Below are positions 9,295-17,365 of a stretch of 64,000 nt of DNA, piece by piece. The DNA is taken from NCBI RefSeq assembly GCF_010093305.1, contig NZ_PDWS01000021.1:21625-85624 (forward strand), given 5' to 3'. Both the position numbers and the translations under genes were made by a program. The notes under the pieces are model-generated. The model ran no database searches and was not told the origin of the DNA. It saw only the letters and a list, made by a program, of their open reading frames with translations. This DNA comes from Pseudoxanthomonas sacheonensis (GTDB lineage Bacteria > Pseudomonadota > Gammaproteobacteria > Xanthomonadales > Xanthomonadaceae). Each line of letters starts with the position of its first letter. Position 1 is the first letter of the stretch.

Positions 9295-11112
9295 TTACTG
9301 GATGGGCTGATCCAGCATCAGCTCGCGCGCGAAGCGCACCGGCGGCGCGCCATACGACAGGATCTGGTCGTTGTAGGCCTTCAGGTTGAACTTGTCGCCC
9401 AGCTTGGCTTCCATGGCCTTGCGCGTGTCGAAGTGCTCCTGTACGCCGACGAAGTAAGTGGGCAATTGTGCCGAGGTCAGCTGCACGCGTTTCCACTTCC
9501 CATCGGCCTCGCGCTCCTGCTGGAAGGTCTGGCGCACCATCAGGTCCATGGCCTGTTCCTTGGTCCAGTTATCCACATGCACGCCCTGGTCCAGGATCGC
9601 GTTGGAGATCGCGCGCAGGTAGAACTTCAGCTGCACCAGGTGGAACAGCGGATCGTTATCCATGTAACCGGCGTCGGTCATCATCTTCTCGGTGTACACC
9701 GCCCAGCCCTCGGCGAACATGCCCGAACGCAGCACGCCGCGCAGGGTCGAGGGGAACTTGGCCGAATGCCAGCCTTCCAGGTAGTGGCCTGGCGTGCCTT
9801 CGTGGATGCTGAGCAGGTGGATCATGCGGTTGTTGTATTCGCGCAGGAACGAATCGACCTGCTTGGCGTCCCATTCGTCGGGAATAGGCGATACCGCATA
9901 AAAGGTATCCAGGCCTTTGTCCAACGGACCGGGAGAGTCGCAGTAAGCCACGGACACGCCGCGCTGGAATTCCGGCATCAGGATGATCTTGACCGGGGCA
10001 TCGGGCAGGGTGACCAGATCCTTCTCGCGGACGAAGTCGGTGGCCGATTTCAGCGCGGCCTCAGCGGCTTCCACCACCTTGTCGCGTGCAGGCTTGTCGG
10101 CGTAGGCCAGTTCCAGCGCCGTCTCGATCGCCTTCTGCTGCTGATCGTCGCTGGGCGCATCCGGCATCTCCGGCGCGCCGGCCTTGTCCTTCAACACGGT
10201 GCGGGCGATGCCGTACATCTCTTCGCGTACGCGCTTGAGTTCGCCTTCGGCGCGCTGCTTGATATCGGCGCGCGACAGCGAGGACAGCAGCGCGAACTGC
10301 AACTTCTGGTCGTACAGCTTGGCGCCGATGCGGAAATCGCCCTTGGCGTTCGGCACCAGGGTCTTGTCCAGCCATTGCTGATGTTCGGCGATGGCCTTTT
10401 CGAGAGTGGCGGTGGCCTTCTCGGCACGCACGCGATCGGCTTCGGGCAGTTCCTTCAGGTGCGGAGTGATGAACGTCCCAACGATGCTCAGTACGCCCTT
10501 GTTCTGCTTGGCCACGGTTTCGGCATGGATCTTCGGAACGCGCGCCGGATCCAGGTTCTCGCGCGCCTGCGCCAGCAGGGCCGGGATCTTCTCCATGCGG
10601 GCCGTGGCCGAACGGATGCGGTCGGGCAACGGAGCGAACTCGCGCGCCATCAGGTTGTAGACGGCGCCGCCGGTCAGGCCGCTGTACACCTGCGGATCCC
10701 AGGCCCAGCTCTGCAGGGTCTCGGTGCCCCAGATGTCGTACTGCAACTGGTTGCGCAGGATCGCGGCGTCGACCTGGTTTTCGCGCGAGAGCTTGCTGGC
10801 GTCCAGCGCATCCAGTTCGGCCAGGATCTTCTTGCCGAAGTCCAGGCTCTTCTGGCGGCCGGCGGCGCTCAGATCGTCCAGCTCGCTGTCGTATTTGTGT
10901 TCGCCGATCTGGGTAGCGGAAACCGGCGACAGCTGGAACCAGCCATCCAGCGCACGCTTGGACAGGTCGGCGAACTTCGCATCGGCTTCGGCGGTGTCGG
11001 CCGCGACGGTGGCCGTTCCGGTCGCTGCCGGGGCGGCGGCGGGCGCTTCGGCTTTCTGGCAGGCGGCGAGGGAGGAGAGCAGGGCGAGGGCGAGCAGGCT
11101 GTGGCGCATCAT
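9295..11112 (-). CDS. DUF885 family lipoprotein (putative zinc metallopeptidase)
   Basis: A 605-residue envelope lipoprotein. Residues 1-17 are a lipoprotein signal with lipobox SLAAC (C18), followed by an alanine-rich linker and the DUF885 domain (about 45-600). The characteristic metal-site-like motif HEGTPGHYLEGWH and the downstream GMFAEGWAVYTEKMM (a glutamate in a helix, as in the HExxH...E arrangement) suggest a metallopeptidase, but biochemical proof for the family is thin. The start is the MMRHS pair at 11112; the frame upstream is antisense to the divergent GFA gene. Its end abuts the nested REP repeats. Confidence 0.88.
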   Translation of the reverse strand: MMRHSLLALALLSSLAACQKAEAPAAAPAATGTATVAADTAEADAKFADLSKRALDGWFQLSPVSATQIGEHKYDSELDDLSAAGRQKSLDFGKKILAELDALDASKLSRENQVDAAILRNQLQYDIWGTETLQSWAWDPQVYSGLTGGAVYNLMAREFAPLPDRIRSATARMEKIPALLAQARENLDPARVPKIHAETVAKQNKGVLSIVGTFITPHLKELPEADRVRAEKATATLEKAIAEHQQWLDKTLVPNAKGDFRIGAKLYDQKLQFALLSSLSRADIKQRAEGELKRVREEMYGIARTVLKDKAGAPEMPDAPSDDQQQKAIETALELAYADKPARDKVVEAAEAALKSATDFVREKDLVTLPDAPVKIILMPEFQRGVSVAYCDSPGPLDKGLDTFYAVSPIPDEWDAKQVDSFLREYNNRMIHLLSIHEGTPGHYLEGWHSAKFPSTLRGVLRSGMFAEGWAVYTEKMMTDAGYMDNDPLFHLVQLKFYLRAISNAILDQGVHVDNWTKEQAMDLMVRQTFQQEREADGKWKRVQLTSAQLPTYFVGVQEHFDTRKAMEAKLGDKFNLKAYNDQILSYGAPPVRFARELMLDQPIQ

Positions 11113-11232
11113 TCCTATGGTTCCCGTTGCAGTGCGGCATCGCACGAAGACCAAAAGCATAGGCAATCCCGCCAGCCAATGCATGTGCCCATGGCTTATG
11201 CTCGCCTCCACACCAGCGAGGGGAAGACGCCC

Positions 11233-11583
11233 ATGAAACACTCCGGAAGCTGCCATTGCGGCAAAGTCGCCTTCGAGGTCGAAGGCGACATCCACGAAGT
11301 CACCGACTGCAACTGCTCCCTATGCCGGCGCCGCGGCGGATTGCTGTGGTTCGGCCCGCGCGAGGCGCTGACGCTGAAGACGCCCGAATCCGATCTGTCC
11401 ACCTATACCTTCAACAAGCACCACATCCAGCATCGCTTCTGCGCGGCCTGCGGCGTTGCCCTGTTCGGTGAAGCCGACAATCCCAAGACCGGCGCGAAGA
11501 TGCTCGCGGTCAATGTGCGCTGCCTGCCGGATGTGGACCTCAAGACGCTCAAGGTGAACGAATTCGATGGCGCCAGCCTGTGA
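11233..11583 (+). CDS. GFA-family (CENP-V/GFA domain) zinc protein
   Basis: A 116-residue protein of the glutathione-dependent formaldehyde-activating (GFA) family. Zinc-binding cysteines are visible as CHC (C7, C9), CNCSLC (C26, C28, C31) and CAAC (C70, C73). The founding member Gfa was proposed to promote S-hydroxymethylglutathione formation, but most members are uncharacterised, so no reaction is claimed here. The start ATG at 11233 lies 120 bases from the divergent DUF885 start. Its stop overlaps the GTG of the DUF2785 gene, indicating coupling. Confidence 0.9.
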   Translation: MKHSGSCHCGKVAFEVEGDIHEVTDCNCSLCRRRGGLLWFGPREALTLKTPESDLSTYTFNKHHIQHRFCAACGVALFGEADNPKTGAKMLAVNVRCLPDVDLKTLKVNEFDGASL

Positions 11584-12500
11584 GTACCGGGCGCGTCGAT
11601 CAGGGCCGGCGGCTGCCGCGCGCGCTGCTCGGTTTCGCATTGCTGTTGCCGTTGTCGGCCTGGGCCGAGGACGCCTGTCCGCCTGAGGGCACCGATGCCG
11701 GTTCGCTGCAGCTGTTGAAGCAGCAGGATTTCAAGGTCGAGGACGCGGCCACGCGCAACACGCTTGCGATAAGGTTGCTCGGCTGCCTGTCCAGTCCGGA
11801 CCCGGCGCTGCGCGACGGCATCGCCTACGAGGCGCTCACCGCATGGCTGCGCGGCAATGCGCTGGAAGCCGGCACCCGCGCGCGATTGCGCGACGACCTT
11901 TACGCGATGTTGCAGGCCCCCGATACGGAAGGCTTCGCACGGCCCTTCGCGGCGCTGGTGCTCTCCGAAGTCGCACGCACCGACCGGATCGCCCCGTGGA
12001 TGACGCCCGGCGAGCGCGTGGCCATGGTGGATCAGGCCGTAGGCTATCTGCGTTCGGTGCAGGACTATCGCGGATTCGACAATGCGCAGGGCTGGCGCCA
12101 TGGCGTGGCGCACGGCAGCGACTGGTTGATGCAACTGGCGCTCAACCCCGCATTGGAACGCGCGCAACTGGAAAGCATGCTGGCCGCGATCGCCACCCAG
12201 GCCGTGCCGGAAAGCGCGCACGCCTACGTGTTCGGCGAACCGGGCCGGCTCGCACGGCCGGTGCTCTACATCGCCAAGCGCGGCGTGCTGGCCGACGCCG
12301 ACTGGTCGGCCTGGTTCCTGGGCTTGCCGGCACGCATCGGCGAACGCGAAAAAGCCTATTCCGACACCGCCTGGCTGGCGCGGCGCCACGATCTGCTCGC
12401 GTTCCTGACCAGCGTGTATCTGGAGGCCGACCAGTCGGCCGATGCGCCGATCAAGGCGCTCAAAGGGCCCGTGGTGCTGGCCCTTAAAACCATTCCCTGA
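11580..12500 (+). CDS. DUF2785 family secreted protein
   Basis: A 306-residue protein with an N-terminal hydrophobic segment (about 14-29, ALLGFALLLPLSAWA) that looks like a Sec signal peptide ending near AWA. The rest matches the all-helical DUF2785 family; the block VQDYRGFDNAQGWRHGVAHG near residue 160 and DWLMQLALNP are hallmarks. Function unknown. The GTG start overlaps the TGA of the GFA gene (GTGA at 11580-11583), so the pair is an operon. A 32-base palindrome follows the stop and separates it from the convergent LysR gene. Confidence 0.82.
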   Translation: MSTGRVDQGRRLPRALLGFALLLPLSAWAEDACPPEGTDAGSLQLLKQQDFKVEDAATRNTLAIRLLGCLSSPDPALRDGIAYEALTAWLRGNALEAGTRARLRDDLYAMLQAPDTEGFARPFAALVLSEVARTDRIAPWMTPGERVAMVDQAVGYLRSVQDYRGFDNAQGWRHGVAHGSDWLMQLALNPALERAQLESMLAAIATQAVPESAHAYVFGEPGRLARPVLYIAKRGVLADADWSAWFLGLPARIGEREKAYSDTAWLARRHDLLAFLTSVYLEADQSADAPIKALKGPVVLALKTIP

Positions 12501-12514
12501 TCACCCGCGCTTTT

Positions 12515-12546
12515 CTTGTAGAGCCGAGCAAGCTCGGCTCTACAAG
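12515..12546. terminator. REP palindrome acting as likely bidirectional terminator
   Basis: Arms of 15 bases (12515-12529, 12532-12546) around a two-base AA centre give a near-perfect hairpin, CTTGTAGAGCCGAGC and its complement. Same family as the inner arms at 9175-9248, here collapsed into a single hairpin. TTTT precedes it on the plus strand. It sits between convergent genes, where it could stop transcripts from both sides. Confidence 0.6.
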
Positions 12547-12560
12547 GGCTGCCTGCAGCA

Positions 12561-13487
12561 TCATCTTCCCAGCAACTCTGCAGGAATCGCGGGCATCGGC
12601 GTGCGTTCGTCCAACGCCTCCTGTTTCATCCAATCGATGAAGAGCGCGGCGGCGGGATTGAGTGGGCGGTGGGTGGGGTAGACCGCGTAGTAGGCGAAGC
12701 GCGCTTTCAGCGCCGGGCCGGGCAGGCGGATCAGTTCGTAGCGTTGCAGGTAGGGCATGACGATCTGCTTGCGCGCCAACGCCGCGCCGATGCCGTACAC
12801 CGCTGCGCGCATGGCGTCGGTGCTGTCGCTGAAGATGTGCATGGGCGGCAGGTTGAGTCCGCGCACGCCAGCGGCACGGAACCAGTCGCGCCAGCCTTGC
12901 AGGGCCATGTCGCTCACCAGCGGTAGTGTGGCGATCTGGCGCGGTTCGCTGACCTTGTCGACATCCGCCAGCGCTGGCGAGGCCACGGGGAATAGTTCGT
13001 CGTCCATCAAGTGGTGCGAAGTCAGGCCCGCCCATTGCCCGGCACCGTGGCGGATGGCCAGGTCGGGACCGTCGTCGTCGAAACGGGTCAAGGCGATGTT
13101 GGCGTCGATATTGATGCGGATGTTGGGGTGTGCGGCGCAGAAGCGCGGCAGGCGCGGCAGCAGCCAGCAATAAGTCAGCGAATGCAGGGTGGAAATACGT
13201 AGCGAGGTGATGCTGCCGCTGTGGTGCAGGTTGGCGGCGACGGCAGCGATATCGGTCATTGCTGCGGTGGCGGCATCGGCCAGCTGGCGGCCTTCCGGGG
13301 TCAAAGTCACCCCGCGGGCATTGCGCTGGAACAGCACCACGCCGAGGTTGGCTTCGAGCTTGCGCACATGGTGGCTGACGGCGCTGGCGGTCAGGTGCAG
13401 CTCCTCGGCGGCATGGGCGAAATTCTGGTGGCGCGCGGCGGCGGCGAAGACGCCAAGGGCGGGCAGCAGGGCGGGGCGCAGGTTCAT
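12561..13487 (-). CDS. LysR-type transcriptional regulator (GcvA-like)
   Basis: A 308-residue regulator with the LysR winged helix at residues 5-65 (FAAAARHQNFAHAAEELHLTASAVSHHVRKLEANLGVVLF) and an effector-binding domain from about 90. The HTH wording HLTASAVSHHVRKLE is typical of the GcvA/AmpR subgroup. It is divergent from an EamA transporter with 113 bases between starts, and a CACAA-N7-TTGTG dyad lies there, the usual arrangement for a LysR protein controlling its neighbour. The likely job is therefore to switch on the exporter in response to its substrate (inference). Confidence 0.92.
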   Translation of the reverse strand: MNLRPALLPALGVFAAAARHQNFAHAAEELHLTASAVSHHVRKLEANLGVVLFQRNARGVTLTPEGRQLADAATAAMTDIAAVAANLHHSGSITSLRISTLHSLTYCWLLPRLPRFCAAHPNIRINIDANIALTRFDDDGPDLAIRHGAGQWAGLTSHHLMDDELFPVASPALADVDKVSEPRQIATLPLVSDMALQGWRDWFRAAGVRGLNLPPMHIFSDSTDAMRAAVYGIGAALARKQIVMPYLQRYELIRLPGPALKARFAYYAVYPTHRPLNPAAALFIDWMKQEALDERTPMPAIPAELLGR

Positions 13488-13504
13488 GCGGGCTATTCCT
13501 GAGA

Positions 13505-13521
13505 CACAAGCCAGATTTGTG
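13505..13521. promoter_or_regulatory. Candidate LysR operator
   Basis: CACAA (13505-13509) and TTGTG (13517-13521) form an inverted repeat with seven bases between, 18 bases upstream of the lysR start and about 80 before the EamA start. It contains the T-N11-A-like dyad expected of LysR sites. Not tested. Confidence 0.4.
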
Positions 13522-13600
13522 GCTGGCCCGGATAGTACGCGCTTGTGGGCCTGTGCGGTTCAAGGAAAATAGCCAACAGACACAAAGCGGGAGTGGTGCG

Positions 13601-14512
13601 ATGTCGGCGAATGATGCAGCGGTAGCGGTCGTGCAGGAGCCCATAGCAGCCGCGCGCGACTGGCGGACCCCGCTGGAATTGCTGCTGCTGGGCGCCATCT
13701 GGGGCGGCTCGTTCCTGTTCATGCGGGTGGCGGCCAAGCCGTTCGGCGCGTTCGCGCTGGTGGATATCCGCCTGGCCCTGGGGGCGCTGGTGATGCTGCC
13801 CTTCCTGTGGCGCGACCGTGCCGCTTTCAGTCGTGGAATCTGGCCGAAGCTGGCGCTGATCGGCTTGATCAATTCGGCCATCCCCTTTTTGCTGTTCGCC
13901 TGGGCCGCGCAGCGGTCGCCAGCGGCGATCGGCGCCATCTGCAATGCGATGACCGTACTGTTCGCCGCCCTGGTGGCTTTCCTGTTCTTCGGCGAAAAGA
14001 TCGGCATGCGCCGCGCGCTGGCGCTGCTGGTGGGTTTCGCCGGCGTGGTGTTGCTGGCCACCAGCAAGGTGGCCGGCTTGAGCGTGGGCTGGGCCGTGGT
14101 GGCCGGCGCCAGCGCGGCGCTGCTGTACGGCGTGGGCTTGAATCTGGTGCGCCGGCACATGGCGCACCTGCCGCCGGCGGCGTCTGCGGGCAGTACCTTG
14201 GGTTGCTCGGCCTTGTTGCTGGCGCCGTTCGCGGCCACCCACTGGCCGACGGAACCCGTTTCAGCAGCGGCCTGGTTCAGCGCGATCGCTCTGGGCGTGC
14301 TCTGCACCGGCTTGGCTTTCCTGATGTATTACCGCCTGATCCAGCGCATCGGTCCCACCCGCACGGCGGTGGTGACCTATCTGGTGCCGCTGTTCGGCGC
14401 CGCGTTCGCCTGGCTGTTCCTGGATGAACCGGTGACGCCGACGATGATCGCCGCCGGTCTGTTGATCCTGGGCAGCGTAGCCGTCAGCCAGCGTGCGGTG
14501 CCCAGGAAATGA
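13601..14512 (+). CDS. EamA-family (DMT) transporter
   Basis: A 303-residue inner-membrane protein with about ten helices in two EamA repeats. The first begins LLLLGAIWGGSFLFMRVAAKPFGAFALV, a classic RhaT/YdcZ-type opening, and the second ends GPTRTAVVTYLVPLFGAAFAWLFLDEPV (both longer stretches quoted in part only as landmarks near residues 27 and 250). Substrate unknown, probably efflux of a small metabolite. Divergent from a LysR regulator that probably controls it. Its TGA overlaps the ATG of the next small gene. Confidence 0.9.
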   Translation: MSANDAAVAVVQEPIAAARDWRTPLELLLLGAIWGGSFLFMRVAAKPFGAFALVDIRLALGALVMLPFLWRDRAAFSRGIWPKLALIGLINSAIPFLLFAWAAQRSPAAIGAICNAMTVLFAALVAFLFFGEKIGMRRALALLVGFAGVVLLATSKVAGLSVGWAVVAGASAALLYGVGLNLVRRHMAHLPPAASAGSTLGCSALLLAPFAATHWPTEPVSAAAWFSAIALGVLCTGLAFLMYYRLIQRIGPTRTAVVTYLVPLFGAAFAWLFLDEPVTPTMIAAGLLILGSVAVSQRAVPRK

Positions 14513-14739
14513 GCGCTGTCGCGACGGCGCAGAAACGGGTGGTGTTCGATTTCGAGATCGATTTCAGCAATGGCGGCGGATTGCAGGGGCAGCAATTCCG
14601 GCTGGATATCGACGGCGACGATATTTCCGATGCCGAGCTGGCCGATTACATCGTCGACGACATGCGCCTGCTGATGGTGGGCGCGGTGCGTATCCGCAAC
14701 AAGCGGATCATCGAGGAAGCGCACAAGCGCACCGGATAA
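14509..14739 (+). CDS. Conserved small protein, unknown function
   Basis: A 76-residue soluble protein rich in acidic residues (VVFDFEIDFSNGGGLQG, then FRLDIDGDDISDAELADYIV and LLMVGAVRIRNKRIIEE). I recognise it as a type of small conserved protein seen beside unrelated genes in several bacterial groups, sometimes labelled cyclase, but I know of no demonstrated activity. It has no signal peptide. The start ATG overlaps the stop of the EamA gene (ATGA), so translation is coupled. Confidence 0.7.
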   Translation: MSAVATAQKRVVFDFEIDFSNGGGLQGQQFRLDIDGDDISDAELADYIVDDMRLLMVGAVRIRNKRIIEEAHKRTG

Positions 14740-14750
14740 TTGAAGGACCG

Positions 14751-14820
14751 TCATCCCGGCGAATGCCGGGACCCGAATATCCGACAACGTCGAGTTGGGT
14801 CCCGGCATTCGCCGGGATGA
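14751..14820. repeat. Inverted repeat, TCATCCCGGCGAATGCCGGG type
   Basis: Perfect 24-base arms at 14751-14774 and 14797-14820. Each arm also contains an internal CCCGGC/GCCGGG stem, so it can form nested hairpins. Lies between convergent genes and may terminate both. Confidence 0.85.
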
Positions 14821-14851
14821 AGGCGCTTATGTGCGCTGTCCCACTTGGCGG

Positions 14852-15775
14852 CTATTTCTTGACGCGCACCGGCAACGGCACATTGCACAGATCGATATGC
14901 CCGGCCGGACGCTTGTAGAAATCGTCGCGCCGGTTGCGGCGGGCTTCGGTGGCTTCCACGAAGGTCTTGCTGTCGGTGCGCAGCAACTGCAGCGGCATGC
15001 GTTCGGCTTCCGGCAACTCGCTGGCCAGCTTGATCGACTTGATGGTGGTGCGCAGTTCGGGTTTCTCGTAGAAACCCATCGGCGCCGGTCCGCGCGGAAT
15101 GACGCTCAGCAGCTCCATTCCCTGCACTACGCGGCCCACCACGGTGATGTTGTCGTCCAACTGGCGCGGCGACTGGCCGTCCACGACGTAGAGTTCCGCG
15201 CCGATACTGCTGTCCGCTTCGTTGTTGCGTCCTGCACCCAGGGTGCCATAGCAATGCGCCAGCCAGGTCTGGCCGGTCTTGGGGTCGCGTCCGACCGGGA
15301 AGCCATCGACGAAGCCGACCTGCGGCGCCCAGCCGTCGGGGTCGGGCAGCCGGTCGAACTTCAGACCCGCGGAGGCGCGATGGAATTCGGCCGGCAACTT
15401 TTTCTTCGCCGTTCCCAGCGGGCGCGCTTTGGCCGGGTCGTCTCCGTCCGGATCGCCGAACTGCACCACGAAGTTGTCCTGCGAGCGGTAGATGCTCAGC
15501 CCGTCCCAGAAATGTTCGCGAGCCAGCGTGCGGATGTTGGCCACATGCTCGGGCGCGAACTGCGGCGCCAGTTCGATGATCACGCGGCCGGTTTCCAGTT
15601 CGAGATACAGGGTGTTGGCCGGATCCAGGGTACGCCAGGCATCGGCAGGCGCGGCATCGACGATTTCCTGCGCGCTCCTGTACTTGGGCGGCTCGGCTTT
15701 GGATTGTTCGGCGGCAGCCAGCGGCGAAGAAACCAGGGCGATGGCGCAGGCGAGCAGGGCAGGACGCAGGGTCAT
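14852..15775 (-). CDS. Periplasmic cyclophilin-type peptidyl-prolyl isomerase
   Basis: A 307-residue protein with a signal peptide (residues 1-22, cleavage near PLAAAEQ) and a cyclophilin domain at about 55-235: [26 protein letters not shown], then [20 protein letters not shown], a diverged form of the usual FHRVI...QGGD core, and [18 protein letters not shown]. Expected to catalyse proline isomerisation during folding of envelope proteins. The usual active-site arginine in the FHR position corresponds to the R of IYRSQ here. The C-terminal 70 residues are an extension of unknown role. It converges with the small gene upstream across an inverted repeat. Confidence 0.87.
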   Translation of the reverse strand: MTLRPALLACAIALVSSPLAAAEQSKAEPPKYRSAQEIVDAAPADAWRTLDPANTLYLELETGRVIIELAPQFAPEHVANIRTLAREHFWDGLSIYRSQDNFVVQFGDPDGDDPAKARPLGTAKKKLPAEFHRASAGLKFDRLPDPDGWAPQVGFVDGFPVGRDPKTGQTWLAHCYGTLGAGRNNEADSSIGAELYVVDGQSPRQLDDNITVVGRVVQGMELLSVIPRGPAPMGFYEKPELRTTIKSIKLASELPEAERMPLQLLRTDSKTFVEATEARRNRRDDFYKRPAGHIDLCNVPLPVRVKK

Positions 15776-15861
15776 GGAGATAGCCGGAAGGTAGGTGAAC
15801 CCGATTCTCGCCGGACTCGGAGCCCATGACCAAGCGCCCGGTGACTAATGGCACATTCGCT

Positions 15862-15883
15862 ATACCTAACTCAACACTAGTAT
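15862..15883. promoter_or_regulatory. Candidate PadR operator
   Basis: ATAC (15862-15865) and GTAT (15880-15883) form an interrupted dyad in an AT-rich 25-base island 37 bases upstream of the padR-like start. PadR proteins often repress their own promoters at such dyads. Weak evidence. Confidence 0.3.
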
Positions 15884-15920
15884 TCCCTCCAACCTAGCGG
15901 CCTTGCCGAAAGGGGAGACC

Positions 15921-16286
15921 ATGAACGATCCCGAAGTCCACCTGAAGAAGTTCCAGAAGGAGCTCAGCGCCGGCACTGTTTCGCTGGCCCTGCTGGCGGT
16001 GCTGTCGAAAGCGGAGGAGCCGATGTACGGCTATCTGATCGCCAAGCAGCTGGAGCGCGTGGGGGAAGGCGTGCTCAGCGGCAAGCAGAGCGCGCTGTAT
16101 CCGGTCCTGCGCAACCTGGAGGGCGCAGGATTGCTCGACAGCTTCGTCGAGCCTTCCATGTCCGGTCCGCCGCGCCGTTATTACCGCATCACCGAAGCAG
16201 GGCGGCTCACCCTGCGCGAATGGATTGGCGCCTGGCGCGCCACCCGCGACTCCGTAGATTCCGTCCTGTTGGGGATACTCGAATGA
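15921..16286 (+). CDS. PadR-family transcriptional regulator
   Basis: A 121-residue regulator with the PadR winged helix: VSLALLAVLSKAEEPMYGYLIAKQLE, then SGKQSALYPVLRNLEGAGLL and the wing PPRRYYRITEAGRLTL near residue 90. The ATG at 15921 is preceded by AGGGGAG, which decides it over the upstream in-frame start at 15903. Its stop overlaps the start of a HAAS-domain membrane protein gene (ATGA at 16283-16286). PadR plus HAAS-domain gene pairs are a recurrent module in which the regulator represses both genes; the signal is generally unknown. Confidence 0.92.
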   Translation: MNDPEVHLKKFQKELSAGTVSLALLAVLSKAEEPMYGYLIAKQLERVGEGVLSGKQSALYPVLRNLEGAGLLDSFVEPSMSGPPRRYYRITEAGRLTLREWIGAWRATRDSVDSVLLGILE

Positions 16287-17206
16287 ACGCCACCATGCCT
16301 CCCGAAAGCCGTCTGCCCACCACGATTCCCGAATACCTGGAGCAGTTGCGCGCCGCGTTGCGCGGAGCGGATCCGGCCATGGTCCAGGATGCGCTCTACG
16401 ACGCGGAAGAATATCTGCGTTCCGAACTCGCCGAACAAAGCGGCAAGAGCGAAGCCGAGGTCATCGCTTCGGTCGCCGGCAGTTACGGCGCGCCGGAGGA
16501 AGTCGCCGACATCTATCGCGACACCGAGGTGACGGTCAATCGCGCATTGCGCCAGCCGGCCCCGCAGAAACGCAAGTCGGCCATCGGCAAGTTCTTCGGC
16601 GTCATCGCCGACCCGCGCACCTACGGCGCGCTGTTCTACATGCTGCTTTCGCTGGCCACCGGCATCGTCTATTTCACCGTGGTCACCACCGGCGCGAGCC
16701 TGTCGGTCGGCTTGCTGATCCTGATCATCGGCATCCCGCTGCTGGTGCTGTTCCTGGGTCTGATCAGGGTGCTGTCGCTGGTGGAAGGACGCATCGTGGA
16801 AGTGCTGCTTGGCGAACGCATGCCGCGCAGGCCTCTGTACACGCAGCGCGGCAAGGGCTGGCTGGAACGCATCAAGGAGATGTTCACCGACGGCCGCACC
16901 TGGACGGCGATGCTGTACTTCCTGCTGATGATGCCGCTGGGCACGGCCTACTTCACGGTGGCGGTGACCTTGCTGACCGTGTCGCTGGCCTTCATCGCCG
17001 CGCCGATAGCGTATTTGTTCGCAGTTGAAAACTATGCCTTCACTATCGACAGTTACAGCGTGATACCCGATGCGCCTTGGCTGTTGCCGCTGATCTGCCT
17101 GGCCGGCGTGCTGCTGCTGTTCGCCACGCTGCACCTGGCGCGCGGCATCGGCAAGCTGCACGGGCTGCTGGCCAAGCATCTGCTGGTGCGCAATCCGGTG
17201 GTGTGA
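16283..17206 (+). CDS. HAAS/DUF1700-type N-terminus with sensor-like membrane domain
   Basis: A 307-residue protein. Residues about 10-95 resemble the HAAS (DUF1700) module, including IPEYLEQLRAALRGADPAM and DALYDAEEYLRSELAEQSGKS followed by SYGAPEEVADIY. Four to six membrane segments follow, in two similar halves (LFYMLLSLATGIVYFTVV and MLYFLLMMPLGTAYFTVAV), the layout of putative sensor domains. The two halves look like an internal duplication. Coupled to the upstream PadR gene by ATGA overlap. It probably anchors or senses an envelope condition; no enzymatic motif is present. Confidence 0.82.
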   Translation: MNATMPPESRLPTTIPEYLEQLRAALRGADPAMVQDALYDAEEYLRSELAEQSGKSEAEVIASVAGSYGAPEEVADIYRDTEVTVNRALRQPAPQKRKSAIGKFFGVIADPRTYGALFYMLLSLATGIVYFTVVTTGASLSVGLLILIIGIPLLVLFLGLIRVLSLVEGRIVEVLLGERMPRRPLYTQRGKGWLERIKEMFTDGRTWTAMLYFLLMMPLGTAYFTVAVTLLTVSLAFIAAPIAYLFAVENYAFTIDSYSVIPDAPWLLPLICLAGVLLLFATLHLARGIGKLHGLLAKHLLVRNPVV

Positions 17207-17213
17207 TGTTGAA

Positions 17214-17362
17214 GCCCCTCTCCCCTCGGGAGAGGGGTTGGGGTGAGGGTACGGCGGAATCGGTGCTGTACAAACATCATGGACTCCGCCGTACCCCCAC
17301 ACCCCAAGGGTGCTTGCTACGCGGCGTCCGCCCTATGGGCACCTTCTCCCGAGAGGAGAAGG
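17214..17362. repeat. Compound inverted repeat, CCCTCTCCC type
   Basis: A hairpin CCCTCTCCCCTCGGGAGAGG followed by GGGGTGAGGGTACGGCGG is mirrored by CCGCCGTACCCCCACACCCC and a second hairpin CCTTCTCCCGAGAGGAGAAGG-like at 17343-17362. The same compound element recurs at about 45695-45824 and 58836-59038. It fills the gap between the HAAS gene and the convergent PHA depolymerase gene. Confidence 0.85.
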
Positions 17363-17365
17363 TAT

